From positions 335,342,409 to 335,406,408 of the forward strand of contig CM022299.1 of NCBI GenBank assembly GCA_011799875.1: a stretch of 64,000 bases of DNA. Direction: 5' to 3'. Below the pieces are notes generated by a model. That model saw nothing but the letters and a program-made list of their open reading frames with translations. It was not told where the DNA came from and made no database searches. Shown one piece after another: positions 19,539 to 32,236 of this stretch (within the stretch, counting starts at the first letter, position 1; each line of letters starts with the position of its first letter). The position numbers were made by a program, and so were the translations under genes. The stretch comes from Thinopyrum elongatum. Taxonomy: Eukaryota; Streptophyta; Magnoliopsida; Poales; Poaceae.

Positions 19539-21304
19539 ACCCCGACGTTGACGTAGCTCCCGAGGCAGACGCAGCTCAGGAGTACGACTACGTCCCCGAC
19601 GACACCACCGACGACCTTGCCCTTGCCCCAGAGCAAACAGGCAAGCACCCCCATTTTGAGCATGCCAATATCGCCTATTCTCTTCTCTCTTATGCTTGCA
19701 TTAGAACTGCTACTGCTACTGTTTTCCTATATCTGCTGCATAGCCTGATTATTGTACCCTGCCTTGTTACCTTACTGGTTATCCTAGACTGCCTAGTATA
19801 GGCTGGGTAGAGACACGACAGAGACCCCCACTTGATCCCGACTGCCCTACTGGATATCAGAAGACCCGACCATCGGGATTGAAGACCAGACCCTGGCACC
19901 GCACATCACTTCCCCTTAGTTGCCGAGGGTGATACCTCGTCAGCACTTATGATGATAACCTTGTAGGTTAGTTACTCGTTCGTGGTAAGCGAGGGTGATT
20001 CCTCCTACACCACCCCCGATAACGACATCGTCGCGCAACTCCTCAAGTGTGGACCTCGAGGGTGATTCCTCCTTCGTTCACCTTGACTTTAACATCAGGT
20101 GGGGTTCCATCGAGGGTGATTCCTCAGGGCTCCCCTGGTGTCAGACACACAGTTACTGTTGTTGAGTTGACTTGCACAAAACCATGATACTAAAGACAGG
20201 TCGGCCCTGAGGGGTACCCACGCGAGCTTAATGCAAAGTGATGTGGAGTCGGGTTGACCTGGATGGTGCCCGCGAGATAACTACGAGGCGTGGCCGGGCA
20301 TTCTTGGCCCTTGTCGCAAGTCCTCGAGACGGGGCGACGGGGTCACATCGATCGTGAGTCTCTGCTTGTTTCCGCGCGCTCCTAATCCACTACGGTTTGA
20401 ATATTTGATCCGAGGGGCCTCTGGCCCGATAGCACTAACCATCACGTGGGCATAGTATGGGAGTTCTGCGTCGTATACTTCAGCCGAAGCTTAATGGACG
20501 TCAGCGACTGATGCGGCACACGCTGGGTTGGACTGGGAACGCAACCGCGCTTGTATAAGGGGTTGCTAGGTCTGCTCACCGGCGGTGCACGTAACGTGCA
20601 GGAGTTCCCGGGGCGATGGCCCAAGACCCCTGGGGGCATAGGTTAGTCCGGCGTGCTGACCTCTCTGTTAGGTATTTGGTCGGGTTGCGGCGTGTTGCTT
20701 AGCCGAGGCCGGGCATGACCCAGTAAAGTGTGTCCGGCCGGAGTTAAGTGAGCGTGGTGGGTAACTTGGTGCACCCCTGCAGGGAAGAAACTTCTATCGA
20801 TAGCCTGTCCTACGGTAACGGACACTCGGAGTTGTATCGCGATCGGTACAACTAGAACATGTGATGAGAACTGGATAGTACGGCTCTGGGATTGCTTTCT
20901 CGCAGGGAGTCGAGAAAGGATCTCATGTCGAGGTTGATGATACTACTACTACTACTACTTTACATTATGTTGATCTGCTCTCTTCTAATGCTGCAAGACT
21001 ACTGAAGATTGTTGAAGATGCTAGTCTTCGATAGGACTAGGCTTCCCCCTCTATTCTGGCATTTCTGCAGCCCAGTCCACATATACAGCCATTCCTTTGA
21101 CAATGTTGCATATGTAGTGTAGATCCTTGCTTGCTGAGTACTTCGGATGAGTACTCACGTTTGCTTTATTTTCTTTTCCCCCATATCCAATTGATGCCAC
21201 CAGACGACGGAGCCCCTGAGCCAGACGCCCCAGCCGACGACCAGTACTACTACCCGCCTGGCGAGTACTACTACTACGAGGAGCCGTTTGACGACCAGGA
21301 GTAG
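19539..21304 (+). CDS. Putative spliced acidic Tyr-rich ORF inside the solo LTR (last two exons)
   Basis: Exon-like block 1 is 19539-19640: it follows a pyrimidine tract ending CTCTCGGTAG and ends ACAG before GCAAGC, a GC-type donor. It encodes A-A-Q-E-Y-D-Y-V-P-D-D. Block 2 is 21204-21304 after CCCCC…GCCACCAG and encodes Q-Y-Y-Y-P-P-G-E-Y-Y-Y-Y-E-E and ends D-D-Q-E-stop. Block 1 starts and ends in phase 1 and block 2 starts in phase 1, so joining keeps the frame. The blocks recur in element D's LTRs. Upstream exons and a start codon are not identified; the GC-rich 17.9-18.9 kb region is a candidate. Function unknown; no match known to me. Confidence 0.45.
19924..20126 (+). repeat. Four palindromic GAGGGTGATNCCTC motifs (solo LTR)
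   Basis: Copies at 19924-19939, 19990-20005, 20057-20072 and 20111-20126, spaced 66, 67 and 54 bp. Each reads CGAGGGTGATNCCTC, whose arms GAGG and CCTC can pair. They lie within the inferred intron between the two exon-like blocks. Confidence 0.85.
20941..20960 (+). repeat. ACT microsatellite
   Basis: Six ACT units inside the solo LTR; not present at this length in the D LTR. Confidence 0.75.
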
Positions 21305-21608
21305 GATCGGAGGGTCCAGGGCAGGAGGCCTATGCCTTTCGATCGTAGTTTTTATTTTACCCCGCCTCTGTGAAGGCCTATTTCTCTCTCTGTAATATAT
21401 CTGTACTCAGATATCTGATGCTTCCGCTGACACTTGTATGCCATCGAGCTATGTATTCGAGCCCTCGAGGCCCTGGCTTGTAATATAAAGCTTGTATGAC
21501 TTTATTTATGTTTTAGAGTTGTGTTGCGATATCTTCAAGTGAGTCCTTAGGCTTGATTGTGCGCATTTGCGTGTATGGTTAGTGCACGATTAAGCCGGGG
21601 TCATCACA

Positions 21609-21850
21609 CAGGGCCACCCGCCACCGACCTCCTGCCACTGCTATTATGGCATCAATGGTGGGCGGGCGCCCGCCATTGGTGGGCGTATTGTAGTGGCAGG
21701 TTGTAACTATTGCCCGCCACAACTATTCTCTCTACTCGCCACTGTTGTTAGTAGAATCAGTGGCGGGCATAAATAGAGCCCGCCACAACTATTTTCTCTG
21801 CACGCCACTAGTAGTGGTGGAGGCCTATAGAAGAACTGCTACCACTATAG
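21609..21850. repeat. CACTA subterminal repeat region, continued from 17368-17433
   Basis: GC-rich motifs built on CCCGCCAC / GTGGCGGGC in both orientations. Two direct copies of GCCCGCCACAACTATT start at 21712 and 21778, 66 bp apart, each followed by CTCT and CGCCACT. The first part of the same region, GTGGTGGGCGCA and GTGGCGGGCGAGGCG, lies left of the solo LTR at 17388-17433. Confidence 0.65.
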
Positions 21851-22113
21851 TGTTTTTTGCTGCCGTGGCAGCATTTTAATGACGTGGTTACAGTATTTCG
21901 CACTTAATCATCACATTGCAATACAAATATAGGATGTTGTCTCAGCATTGAATCAATCATGCAGTACGTTAATTATTACAAGGTCGCCATAATAAATAAG
22001 AGTAATAGTGAAGCAAAGCAGTTGAGTATAAAAAGTGCGGGAGAAACAAACATGCGTGTCTCAACACATAATCAATAGTTTATGAAGCTGTTTTGACAAT
22101 TGTCTTGACTTGG

Positions 22114-23741
22114 CTACTCGGTGGCAATCGATGACCGAAATGTGTCTTCGACTCGATGAAGTCCTTCTTCATCTGACTCTGGCGAGCAGTGGAACTTCCC
22201 ATCCTCATTTACAACCTCCTTGTTGATGATTTTGGCCAACACCTTTTGGATGCGCTCAGGCTCACTTAATAATTCCCCTATGTCAATGTCCTTCTCCATC
22301 TCCTTAGACCACTTGATGATCTGGCTATGATTTCGCAAATATTGACTTTTCAAAAATTCATTCATGACAGCCATGGCAAAGTAGCCGGACATATGGGAGG
22401 TTTTGACATTTGGTTCTTGATAGCAACAAGTTGAATTCTGAATAGTGTGTTACCTTGTTGTTGAAGTTCTTACACTTGCATAGAGCATCATTTAGAACCT
22501 CCAATTTTTTCCATTGTTTCTGAGGGTCTCTCTTCGAATCAAAGAAATATGCCAAGCCCTGTGTCAGCAATAGTGCGATTACGATCCAATGTCGGTCGCT
22601 GCACAACAAAGGAAGAAATTAGCATGGATGAGATCAAACTAGAAGGTCAATTATATATGTTTCATAATAAATGAGTGAACATTAACAACTTACTTGTCGT
22701 AGTATGGCAACAGAAAGGTGTCCTTTTGCGGATGAGTCGTAATCATGCACGGAAATAGGTAGTCTGAGATGAGCTCCTGGCTAATTACGGATTGCAGATT
22801 GTGGCAGTGCATGTAAAAAGGATCAGGTAAAGACACTTTATTATGCCCGAGTAGGGGATCTGAAGCTCGATGAAGTGCCCAAAGCCTCATTAACTCCCGG
22901 GAGAGTGCACGCACATAGAAGATATTTCCATATATCACCTCATTAAATGGCAGATCAATTATATCAGTCGGAAACTGGACAACGAAATTATAAACTTGTA
23001 GAACCTTGGCCCTGTAACCTTGTTTGACCTTCTTTTGATCTACGTACCACGTCATAGTGTAGAACATTAAGATCGGTCGAGAGGGTCATCAACGTAGAGT
23101 TTGATAGCGATGGTTTGTCGGGCTTATACTTATTCCATTTATGTCCTTCGGGGAGGACAATTGGCACAAGTGGCTTGTCTGCGGATGGTCCGCAATCGGC
23201 ACGTAGATCCTTTTTGCTGATTGCGGAATGTCCTTGGCTATGTCACCAATGCCGTCAAAGTTGAGAAGGGGGTCAAGGTTCGCGAAGGCGGGATCACCGT
23301 CAGTACAAGAGAATACAAGTGGAATAATCTCCTCTATATCACCGAGTGGCCACTTAAGCAGGTAGCCCCGTATCACTTGTCCTAACATAGTGATGCCTTC
23401 TTCAGGGGGGTGAGGCAACGAACAGTATTCAAAGCCCAGCATTACGTACTGCACCAGCACCCTCGTCATGTCCAGTGGAAGCACGACCCCATGCATCATT
23501 CTAGTACCATCGGTAAATGGAATTATTTGCCCCTTGGCAACCTTCATCGGCACGCCGTTCACTTTGGCTAGCAGCCAGCATGAAACATCTTGCGATGCTC
23601 GTGGCTGTTGGGTGCTACTATACAGATGATGCTTGTGGCCTTGTGGGAATATTTCAGCTAACTTTTTTTGAATTGCTGCAGCTACTTTCGCATCTACTTT
23701 GGCGTCGATCTTGTCATCAACCCTGTTTTTTCTTCTATATT
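22114..23741 (-). pseudogene. CACTA Ptta/Ulp1-type gene, middle and C-terminal part
   Basis: Minus strand. From 23741 a coiled D-D-K-I-D-A-K-V-D-A-K-V-A-A-A-I-Q segment leads into a domain with C-W-L-L-A-K-V-N-G and M-M-H-G-V-V-L-P (to 23089). Then follow D-L-P-F-N-E-V-I-Y…M-R-L-W-A-L-H-R-A (23067-22690), an exon with D-R-H-W-I-V-I-A and F-F-D-S (His and Asp of a Ulp1 fold, 22591 onward), and the last part M-S-G-Y-F-A-M-A-V-M-N-E-F-L (22392-22114). Ser (codon at 22387-22389) stands where the catalytic Cys of C-G-Y-Y is usual. Frame changes separate the pieces. The N-terminus lies across element D at 45205-45624. The protein is a C48-like protease relative of unknown role in CACTA elements. 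Confidence 0.7.
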
Positions 23742-26277
23742 TGTAACACCCCATGTAATTAACCACAGTGATCACCCTTAGTTAATGCCATGTCAGCAAG
23801 TTTATCAGTGTCTAATCATCATTTGCATCATATTGCATTTCAAACTCCTAATTCAAACTTCAAATTAAATTAAAGTAAAAATAAAAGTTTTTCAAATTCA
23901 GGAAGTAAATTGTTCATCATGTTGCAAATAATCTAGAGGCTTTATAAAATTTACAGCAACAATGTTTAGAATATTTAAATGACCCTAACATCCTAAAACA
24001 GCAGCAAAACAAAAGTATTTAATCCATTTATAATTAAATAAAATCCAAATGAAATGATATGAACTCAAAACCATTTTATGGCATTAGTAAATGTTGCACT
24101 GGAGTATTGTGGCTAGTTCACATATTTTACAAAACTATAGATGGGCCCACACATTTTGCAAAGCAGTAGAACAAAAGAAAAACAGAAGAGAAAAGAAAGA
24201 AAAGGAAAAAGGCCGCAGCGACTGGGCCTAAGTGACTACAGCACCGGCCCAGCACACCCCGCAGCGTCTCCCACCTCGCACTGCTCCTCCTCGCACCGCT
24301 GTCGCCGAGCGCGCGCTCGCCGCGCCAGGCCCCCCTCTCCCTCGCTCGACAGCGGTTTCACGCCCATCGCTGGCTGGATAAGGACCCCTCCCCGACCCCG
24401 TGGGCGAACCCTAGTGCCACAACTCCCCTCCCCTCGCCTTCTTCTTCCTCACCCGACGCCGCCATGGACGGCCGCGGCTGAGCTGCGCGGCCACCGTCTC
24501 CCGATCGCCCCTCCGTCGAGCCCGTCCGCTCCGCCTGCTTCCTTTGCTTCCTCTCCGCCCTGTGGATCGAGCTCGGCGCCACCACAGCCTCGGGATCGAG
24601 CTCTTCTCCGACCTCGGCCGTCGCCGATCGCCGCCGCCGTATGCCTCCGTCGAGCCCTCCTCGAGCCCGCTTTGCACACCTGCAGGACCACTGTGAGCTC
24701 CTGCTCCTCCTCTCCCTCTCCATTAGCTCGCTGGCGTCCCGTAGCCGCCGCATTTGGTCACACCCGAATGCGCCGCCGTCTGGCCTCATCGCCGGTGTGG
24801 CCACGGTGACCATAGGGCCCCGTGCGTGCCACCATCGCACTCACCGCGTCACGTAGAGCCTTCCCAGCGCCTCGCCTCGTTCGTTTGCCTGCCGTAGCCC
24901 CGATCCCGCAGTTCACCCGAACGCCGTCGCCGTCGATGTGGTCGTGCCGCTCGTTTCCGGCCACCCCAGGTCCGTCCACCACCACCACAGATCGACGCGG
25001 CTCGGTCTCAGCTTTCGAACGCAAGAAGAACCACGCAAATTGGTGCACCGTAGACGAATCCCGAGCTCGCCGGAGTTCGACGCCGCGCTCGGGCTCGCCG
25101 GCGCACTTCGGTGGCCGGTGCCGACGTGGCTGCCACCTGGCACCGCGGGCCCCGCCTCCCTGCCGCTGACAAAGGGACCCACTGGGCCCCGTTGACCTCG
25201 GTCAGCGCTGACTGAGCGGCCCTGTGTCTATGACATGTGGGTCCCGTATAAACAAATGAATTAAAATAAATAGATAATCTGTTAATTAGTTAATTAATTA
25301 CTTTAAACACTAATCACCCACTAACTGCTGGGCCCCACTCGCTAATTAGGTTAGTTAGGTTAATTTAACTCTGTTTAGTTAGCTCAGTCAATGACATGTG
25401 GGTCCCACTGGACCCACCTGTCAGGTTTGACTGGTCAACCGACCAGTTGACCTGCTGATGTCACCTCTGACATCATGCTTGCGTCATCTCACACTGTTCT
25501 GGATAATTCATATTTAAGTAATTAAATAAATTACAGAAAATAATTAAAACTTTAGAAAATCGTATAAAATAAACCGTAGCTCAGATCGAAAAACTTTATA
25601 CATGAAAGTTGATCAGAACGACGAGACGAATCCGAATACGTGGTCCATTCATCTGTCAGGTGCACCTAGCTACCTGAACATGGAACTTTTAGACTGATTT
25701 CAATAAATGAATAGTGCTCAACTTTAATAAAATAAATCCAAATAAATTCCTAAATTAACTAAATCATTTAGTTAGGCAGTAGAACACCTCTGCATATCAT
25801 TTAGACATGTCATGCATATTGTTTGCATCTTTGCCGTGAATTTATTGTTTCTTCCCCCCTCCTTGTCTCTCGATAGACGCCGAGACCGACGCCGTTGCAG
25901 CAGAGTACGACTACGCTCTAGACGAGTAGCCCGTTGACGACCCCTCCTCTTTGCCAGAGCAACCAGGCAAGCCCCCCCCTAGAGCATCCAGATATCGCCC
26001 ATTCCATTTCTCCTGCTTGCATTAGATTTTGCTACTATTAATGTTTGCTCCTATTCTGATGCATAACCTGCTTTTGTATCCTGTTTATGGTTACCTTACC
26101 TGCCTATGTTAAACTGCTTAGTATAAGTTGGTAGCGAACCATCAGTGACCCCCACCACCTTACCCTTGTTGCCCCTGCTTGATCATTGACGACTCGATCA
26201 ATGTGATCATCGACCAGAGACCGACACATCACTTCACCCCCTTAGTTGTATGACTCTGCATAGTTACTATAGAGTGC

Positions 26278-26478
26278 CGAGGGTGATACCTCGTAACGCA
26301 CTCCTGATGAATACTCTACAGTGTAGCTGTTTGGTCATGGTCATCGAGGGTGATTCCTCCTTCTCCACTTCCGATACGACTCTGTCGTGCAACCCCTCAG
26401 TGTGAACCTCGAGGGTGATGCCTCATACGTTCACACTGATGATTTCATCAAGTGGAGTCCACCGAGGGTGATTCCTCG
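26278..26478 (+). repeat. Four palindromic GAGGGTGATNCCTC motifs (element D 5' LTR)
   Basis: Copies at 26278-26293, 26345-26360, 26410-26425 and 26463-26478, in the same order and near the same spacing as in the solo LTR. The fourth base from the right of the core varies (A, T, G, T). Confidence 0.85.
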
Positions 26479-26963
26479 GGGTTTCCCCCTTGATGTTATG
26501 ACCACACGGTTACTTTGACCTTTGTTACAGGCGGTTCGACCCTGATGGGTACCCGCAGGGGATCTACGATGTCGGGTGTGCCGGAAGGGCACTCGAGTGT
26601 GATATTGTGGCGGAGCTTCAGAAACTCTGATTGTCTCCGTGTGTTATTGAATGAGCCTATTGGATTTGGGTATTTGATCTGAGTGGGTCGACGTGCCCTA
26701 TACGCACTACCACCACGCGGGATTATGGTTTATGGGGCCCTCTACGTCGTACGTTTCTCCCGAAAGCTCTTCAGACGTCACGGTTCACCGTGCGGGCTGA
26801 TTGTTGGGGTTGGGCTGGATACTTCACTGACGAGTTCAGTGTCGCGCCTGCTCCCCGACCAGTCTCGCAACGCGCAGGGTGCCCAGGGCGATGGCCCAAG
26901 ACCTCTGGGTCCATAGGTTAGTCCGGCGTGCTGACTTCTCTGCTGAGCCTAGGTAGGGCACTG

Positions 26964-29042
26964 TGTGACGACCCCGGCTTAATCGTGCACTAACCATACA
27001 CACAAATGCACATGATCAAGCCTAAGGACTCACTTGAAGATATCACAACACAACTCTAAAACATAAATAAAGTCATACAAGCTTTATATTACAAGCCAGG
27101 GCCTTGATGTTGTGGTTTCACCTACGTAGGGGGTTCCGGCATCGAAACAGATGACACGATCAGATTCGTATCGTCGTTCTGATCAACTTTCATGTTTTAA
27201 GTTTTTCGATCAGAGCTACGGTTTATTTTCTATGAATTTTCAAAGATTAAAGTATTTTCTGGAATTTACTTAAATTAATATAATTATTGAAAATGAATTA
27301 TGACATCAGCAAAGTGTAAGCATGACATCAGCAGGTCAACAAACCCGCTGACTAGTCAAACCTGACCAGTGGGACGAGTGGGTCCCACTGGTCAGTGACT
27401 GGACTAATTAGCAGTGGTTAATTTAACTAACTAACCTAATTAACTAGTGGGACCCACCTGGTAGTGTCTAACTTAATTAACAGATTAGATAAAAATCCTA
27501 ATTAGTTTAATTAGCGTAGGAGGGCCCACACGTCAGCGTCTGTGTGTGAATAGTAATGGCGTTGACCCGGTCAACAAAGTCAACCCAGGGCCAGGGGACC
27601 CACTGGCAGCCTCACTGGGGTGGGCCCCACGCCTGCCAGGTCAGCGGCGCCGCCGGAGAAGCTCCGGCGAGCGCGTTCACGGCGGTCCTTCGCCGGAGTG
27701 CGTCAGGCTTTCGCTACGGGGCTCCATTTCGCGCGCCGCGACTTGCGTTCAAACGAGCGACGAACGCCGCGTCCAAATAAGCTATCACGAGACCGCGGGG
27801 ATGGCCGGAGTTGGCCGGACGACGAGGCACCGCGGCGGCGTTCTCGGGTGTGCTATGGTTACGGCGATGCACGGCTCAAAAGATTTCACAGAGGGCACCG
27901 GCCGCACCCTAGAGGTGCCCTGAGCACAACGACGCGCTCAGGTGGCCGTGATAACGAAGGGAGCTATGGCGACGAGCTCGTCGGCGGCAACCAAAGTACG
28001 GCAGCAGCAGGAGCTCGGCTGGGCGCGGGAACAAAGGAAAAAATGGTGTGGGGGGAAGCGGAGCTCACCGCGCGGGCTCATGGAGGCCCCTCGGTGAACG
28101 GTAGCGCAGAGGGAGGCCGCAGTCGTCGGAGATCGCCGGCGACAGAGAGGTTGAAGAAGTGGCCGATGCCGGTGATGTAGGGGGTCCCGGCTCGGTCCGG
28201 TGGTCGATGAAGTTGAGGTAGACGGCGGCAGCGCTCCCAGACAACTTGGAGAGGCTCGAGGTGGTCGGTGACCGCGGTAATGTCGAGCGGCGACGACGGC
28301 TCGTTCGGCCTCGCAGAAAAGGGAAGGGGGCGAGGCGAGGGACAAGGCGATGGGGAGCGAGGAGGAGTGGGGGAGAGTGAGCAGGGGGGTCCAAGGGGGA
28401 AGAACGGGGCGGCCTTATCCCCTCGCGGCGCCCGCTGCGTCCCGGTGTCGAGCGATGGCCGGCGCGAGTGCGGTCGACCATGGGGAGGACGACACCGAGG
28501 CGAGGTAGGTGGGGGGAGGCCTGTTGGGCTGCCTGGGCCGCACTATGGCTTCGGCCCAGTGCGAGGTAAGCCTATGCCCTTTTCTATTTTTCTGCTTTTC
28601 TTTTTATTTATTAACAGAAGCTGTATAGAAATAATTAGGTCTGCCAAAACACTTTTGATAAATGTGGGACTAGGCCACATAAATACTTTGTGAATTTTGT
28701 CACTGCCACAAAATGTTTCTGGGCAATTGGAAGTGGCTAGGTAATTTTGTAAATTGAATAAGGCAAGATAAATGCTGCTGGACCACCAAACTAAAATCCA
28801 GGGGCATTCTGGGAAATTTGGTAAGGTTGGTTCCAATTTTATAATTGCCTTGAGATTATTTGCAACATGGTGAACTATTTTTCAGAAATTTTGGTGCAAC
28901 TTTATTTTGCAATTGAATTTGAATTGATTTCAGGGAGAAATTTGAATTGTGGTGTTTGAACACTGCGATCAGGAAATGCAAATGATGATGACTTGGCACT
29001 GATCATAAGGAATTACTGTAGTGTGATGCTGGGGGTGTTACA
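26964..29042 (-). repeat. Element C, 3' LTR (element orientation)
   Basis: 2079 bp. Reads, on the minus strand, TGTAACACCCCCAGCATC… to …GGGGTCGTCACA. Compared with the solo LTR it lacks one continuous block of about 2.1 kb: the sequence passes from CCCTACGTAG through an 18-base linker to GGCCCTGGCTTGTAATAT. Confidence 0.9.
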
Positions 29043-32000
29043 AATCTCCTCCACTACAAGAAATCTCGTCCCGAGATTTAAGTGGAGAAGTGAAGGGTAA
29101 CTTCGGGAGAACTGATCTTTGTAGGATTGATTATCTGGGGAACTATTCAGGGAATGCGACAGGAAGTATCTCTCGAGATGAAACTTAAGAAAACATCGAG
29201 ATCAAATTAAGAAGTTTCAAGCGAATGGAGATACGATCGATACCTGAACAGAGTGTGAGAAGGGGGGTTCAGAGCATCGGGAATAGATCATCTCTCGGAG
29301 GGTATCTCGTGATAACACACAAAGCCAAGAGCATATGATACTTCGGAATCAAGGATGTACAAGAGAGTCAGGTTCCGATCCTGTGGAACTGTGGGGGTGT
29401 CGATCGAGAGTGGGGGGAAATGGTGCCATCTTACCGGTCACGACAACAAGGTAAGTCAGAGGATAGTCTGCCAATTATGTCGGTGACAAGATCGGTACCA
29501 AGGGCGAGGGACGAAGAGAACCATTTTCCTGCTCGTTGAACGAGGCGGACCAATAGGCAAAGTTCTTGTCCGTCGGTGGTTACCGGAATGTCATCAACAC
29601 TAGTAACAGGGTCTCTTCGACAGAGTTGTAGACCAAGGTGTTTACATAAGCAGGAGATTATTACTGCTTAGATCATATAGACCATAAGAAAGGTTAAACA
29701 AAACAATGGAAAGGAAAATGTGTTTATTCACAAGAATTAGGAGTATATTCTTCTGAACGAAAGGCGGAGCATGATATACATGATGGGACAGCAAGTTCAA
29801 AAGCGCTTAATTGAAAGGGGCGAGGAAAAATTGATGATGTTTACCCGAACATCGGTGTTTGGATAATAGGTCAAGAAACTTTTGTCAATGTGCCTGAAAT
29901 GTTCTTGTTGATATTCGGAATACCACAGTCATGCTTCGAGGTAGCAATAACATGGTGTTTCGGATAAAAGTTGGATCTGAAGATCACAAAAGTTACAAAG
30001 GAATACTTCCAAGATAATCTCGGAACGTAAAGAATAACCAAACACGACCAGGTCTTGTGTTGGAAGAAAGTCAAGGATGTCATCGATGATATCACAAATC
30101 ATCGAGGGGCACGGATGGTATTTCTAGCCATGAATTCAATTGATATCTCTGAAGAAGCCAAAGTGTTGATGGTGATCAAGACAAATTTTGTCGAGAGACT
30201 CTATGAAGATGCCATCGAGCAGCGACGACATCAAGCAAAAGGAAGGATGAAGTGAAAGGTTATGAGAATCCACAGATTTGACACAAGCTCGAAGTCAAGC
30301 TTGTTGTTCGAGGTGAAATGATAAGATGGGGAAGATCGACGTAAGCTTAGCTCATCGTCGGAAGTTGCTCCGGGCAATAGAACCAGGTAGCACAGTTAAA
30401 ATTAGCTCGATAGTGATATAGCTGATCGGGCTAGGAATGACTTGAAGGATTGTTAAACCCGTAAGCGATGGGAATTACTTAGAGTTATCAAATCGGGGTG
30501 CGGAATCGATTCACTTACCGGTGTCTCCGAGTGACCAACAACTCAGAACCCGGGGATATTGGAATGGGTGATCAATAGTAGTTTGATAAAGAACTCATAA
30601 GGAGTTATTTAGTTCCTGTGATATTCCCGAGATACCAGGGGGTATTACTCGAGGGTAAATCAAGATAGAGGTTGGGCAGGCATATTGGTTTGCAGAAGAC
30701 AAGTGCCTTAACTTGTCCAAGAAATGGGATCAAAGAAGGACAGTCATGGTAGGAACCATGATGGCGAAGACCAGATCCCGGATATAAGATAAAATTATAC
30801 CAAGGGGATTTCTTTTTTATTTTTTACGAGCAGTTTCCATGATAAGTTCTACATCGGGTCCATGGGCATGAACACAAAGGTTCAAGGTCGACTCCCACTT
30901 CTTCAATGCATAACCTTTCATTCACTCCTCGTTTTCGAAGAAATTGTAGTCCGGAAGATTTATCTGGTGAAGCACCAGAAGAGTACGACTAGCATAACTT
31001 TCGAGTTTACACGGATTAGAGAAAGCATAGGTTCAACCCGTAGGGGTATCTTAGGAACATATACCACAAACTGCAAGAGTAAAGAACTCAAGCTCGGAAG
31101 CAGAGCATGGTTGAAATACACAGAGGATACAATTTACCGAAGGCAATATGAATCAGGGGAGAACTCACAAGATTTGTTGAATCAAAAGGACATTGTCGGA
31201 TAACAACCCAACAAAATATCAGATGGTTGGCAAAGGATCTGATGTGAGTATTGGTACTCAAACAGAGGAAGAAAGAATGCAAGGGCATCGGACTATAGGA
31301 ACATCTGAATAGTCTGATGCTTCAATTCAAAGGAAATATGGTTTCCAAAATGAAGGATTACAAGCAGATGCTTTGATCAAAAGATGAGTAAGCTGACTAG
31401 AACTAGATGGACAATCATTTGCAACTTGATTGGCCGAGATCCAACTCATGTCCAAATTGACGTCTGAGCCGGAAGGACGAGTTCTAGGAATCGACTGACG
31501 ATTGCGAACATTCGCAGCATATTGATTCAAGGGATTCAAAATGGTAATGGCAAAGGATGTTGACGGGGATTACTAGACATATGGAATTAGCCATAGTGCA
31601 GGCATGCAAGAATTTCAAGAGTAATAGACTGCAAAGGAATCTCGGAAGATCGGATTGCATTATGAAATATTTCAGGAAACAGAAGAACAACTGGGGACAA
31701 ACGGACCTCGGGTAAGCATGAGGATTTATTGGTAGGTGTCTTCAGGCGGAAAGGAACTGCAAGGCAGTAGGTTCAGAAAATTCTCGAAATGTCAGATAGT
31801 ATTTCGATATATCAGATAGAACCCTAGAGTAACTGGAATGACTATATGAATGACAGGTGTAAGTAGTTACCCATCGAAGTCTATCGGTGGTCAGGAACTG
31901 CAAAGCAGTGCGCACAGGGTCTCGAGAAACATCGAGAAGTATCTTCAGAGTTTTCTGATGTAGCAGACGATCATCTGTGGTGAAGGGGCTCTCCGGGAGG

Positions 32001-32236
32001 AAGCGGTTACGAGAACCTAGTGTTGGAGTTAGCAAATTCATTTAACCCGAAAAGAAGAGAGATCAGATTCCCAGAGTATAGACGAGGAATAAAAGATCCT
32101 AATACCACCCATTTGGCGACGTGGGCCCGTAAGCCACACAGCCAAGTTAGTAAAACAGTTTTGGACCACTAGACTCAACTTTGGCCAAGGAGTTGGAAAG
32201 GGGGATTCCTACAGGCAGTCGGCTCTGATACCAACC
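29043..32236 (-). other. Internal region of element C, non-coding
   Basis: About 3.2 kb with only short ORFs on either strand. The part next to the PBS (31700-32236) matches the leader of element D. The other end (29043-29090) matches D's 3' untranslated end before the LTR (TCTCGGGACGAGATTTC on the minus strand). The middle has no recognisable domain; an antisense ORF at 30862-31203 shows no motif. Confidence 0.7.

Larger units (their letters stand above)
17434..21608 (+). repeat. Solo LTR of a gypsy element, 4175 bp, TSD CAGGG
   Basis: Begins TGTAACACCCCC, ends GGGGTCATCACA, and is flanked by CAGGG on both sides (17429-17433 and 21609-21613). No internal domain is present, so it is a solo LTR, presumably left by recombination between two LTRs. 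It aligns along its length with the LTRs of element D and more patchily with those of C. The first 1.5 kb is G+C rich (17920-18850) with blocks such as CTGACATGTGGG repeated at 18920, 19000 and 19068. The rest holds exon-like blocks and a palindrome array, described separately. Confidence 0.9.

Noticed and set aside
24141..25195. Long overlapping ORFs in the GC-rich part of element D's 5' LTR (also 42897-43832 and 17921-18900)
   Set aside because: Frames are open on both strands because the sequence is GC rich, and LTR copies differ by indels that break the frames. Not supported as coding, though an upstream exon of the LTR ORF could lie here.
27546..28693. ORFs of 125-186 codons in element C's LTR, repeated at 32828-33885
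   Set aside because: GC-rich LTR sequence; both strands are open at once and start/stop positions change between the two LTRs (e.g. a 257-codon frame in one but split in the other).
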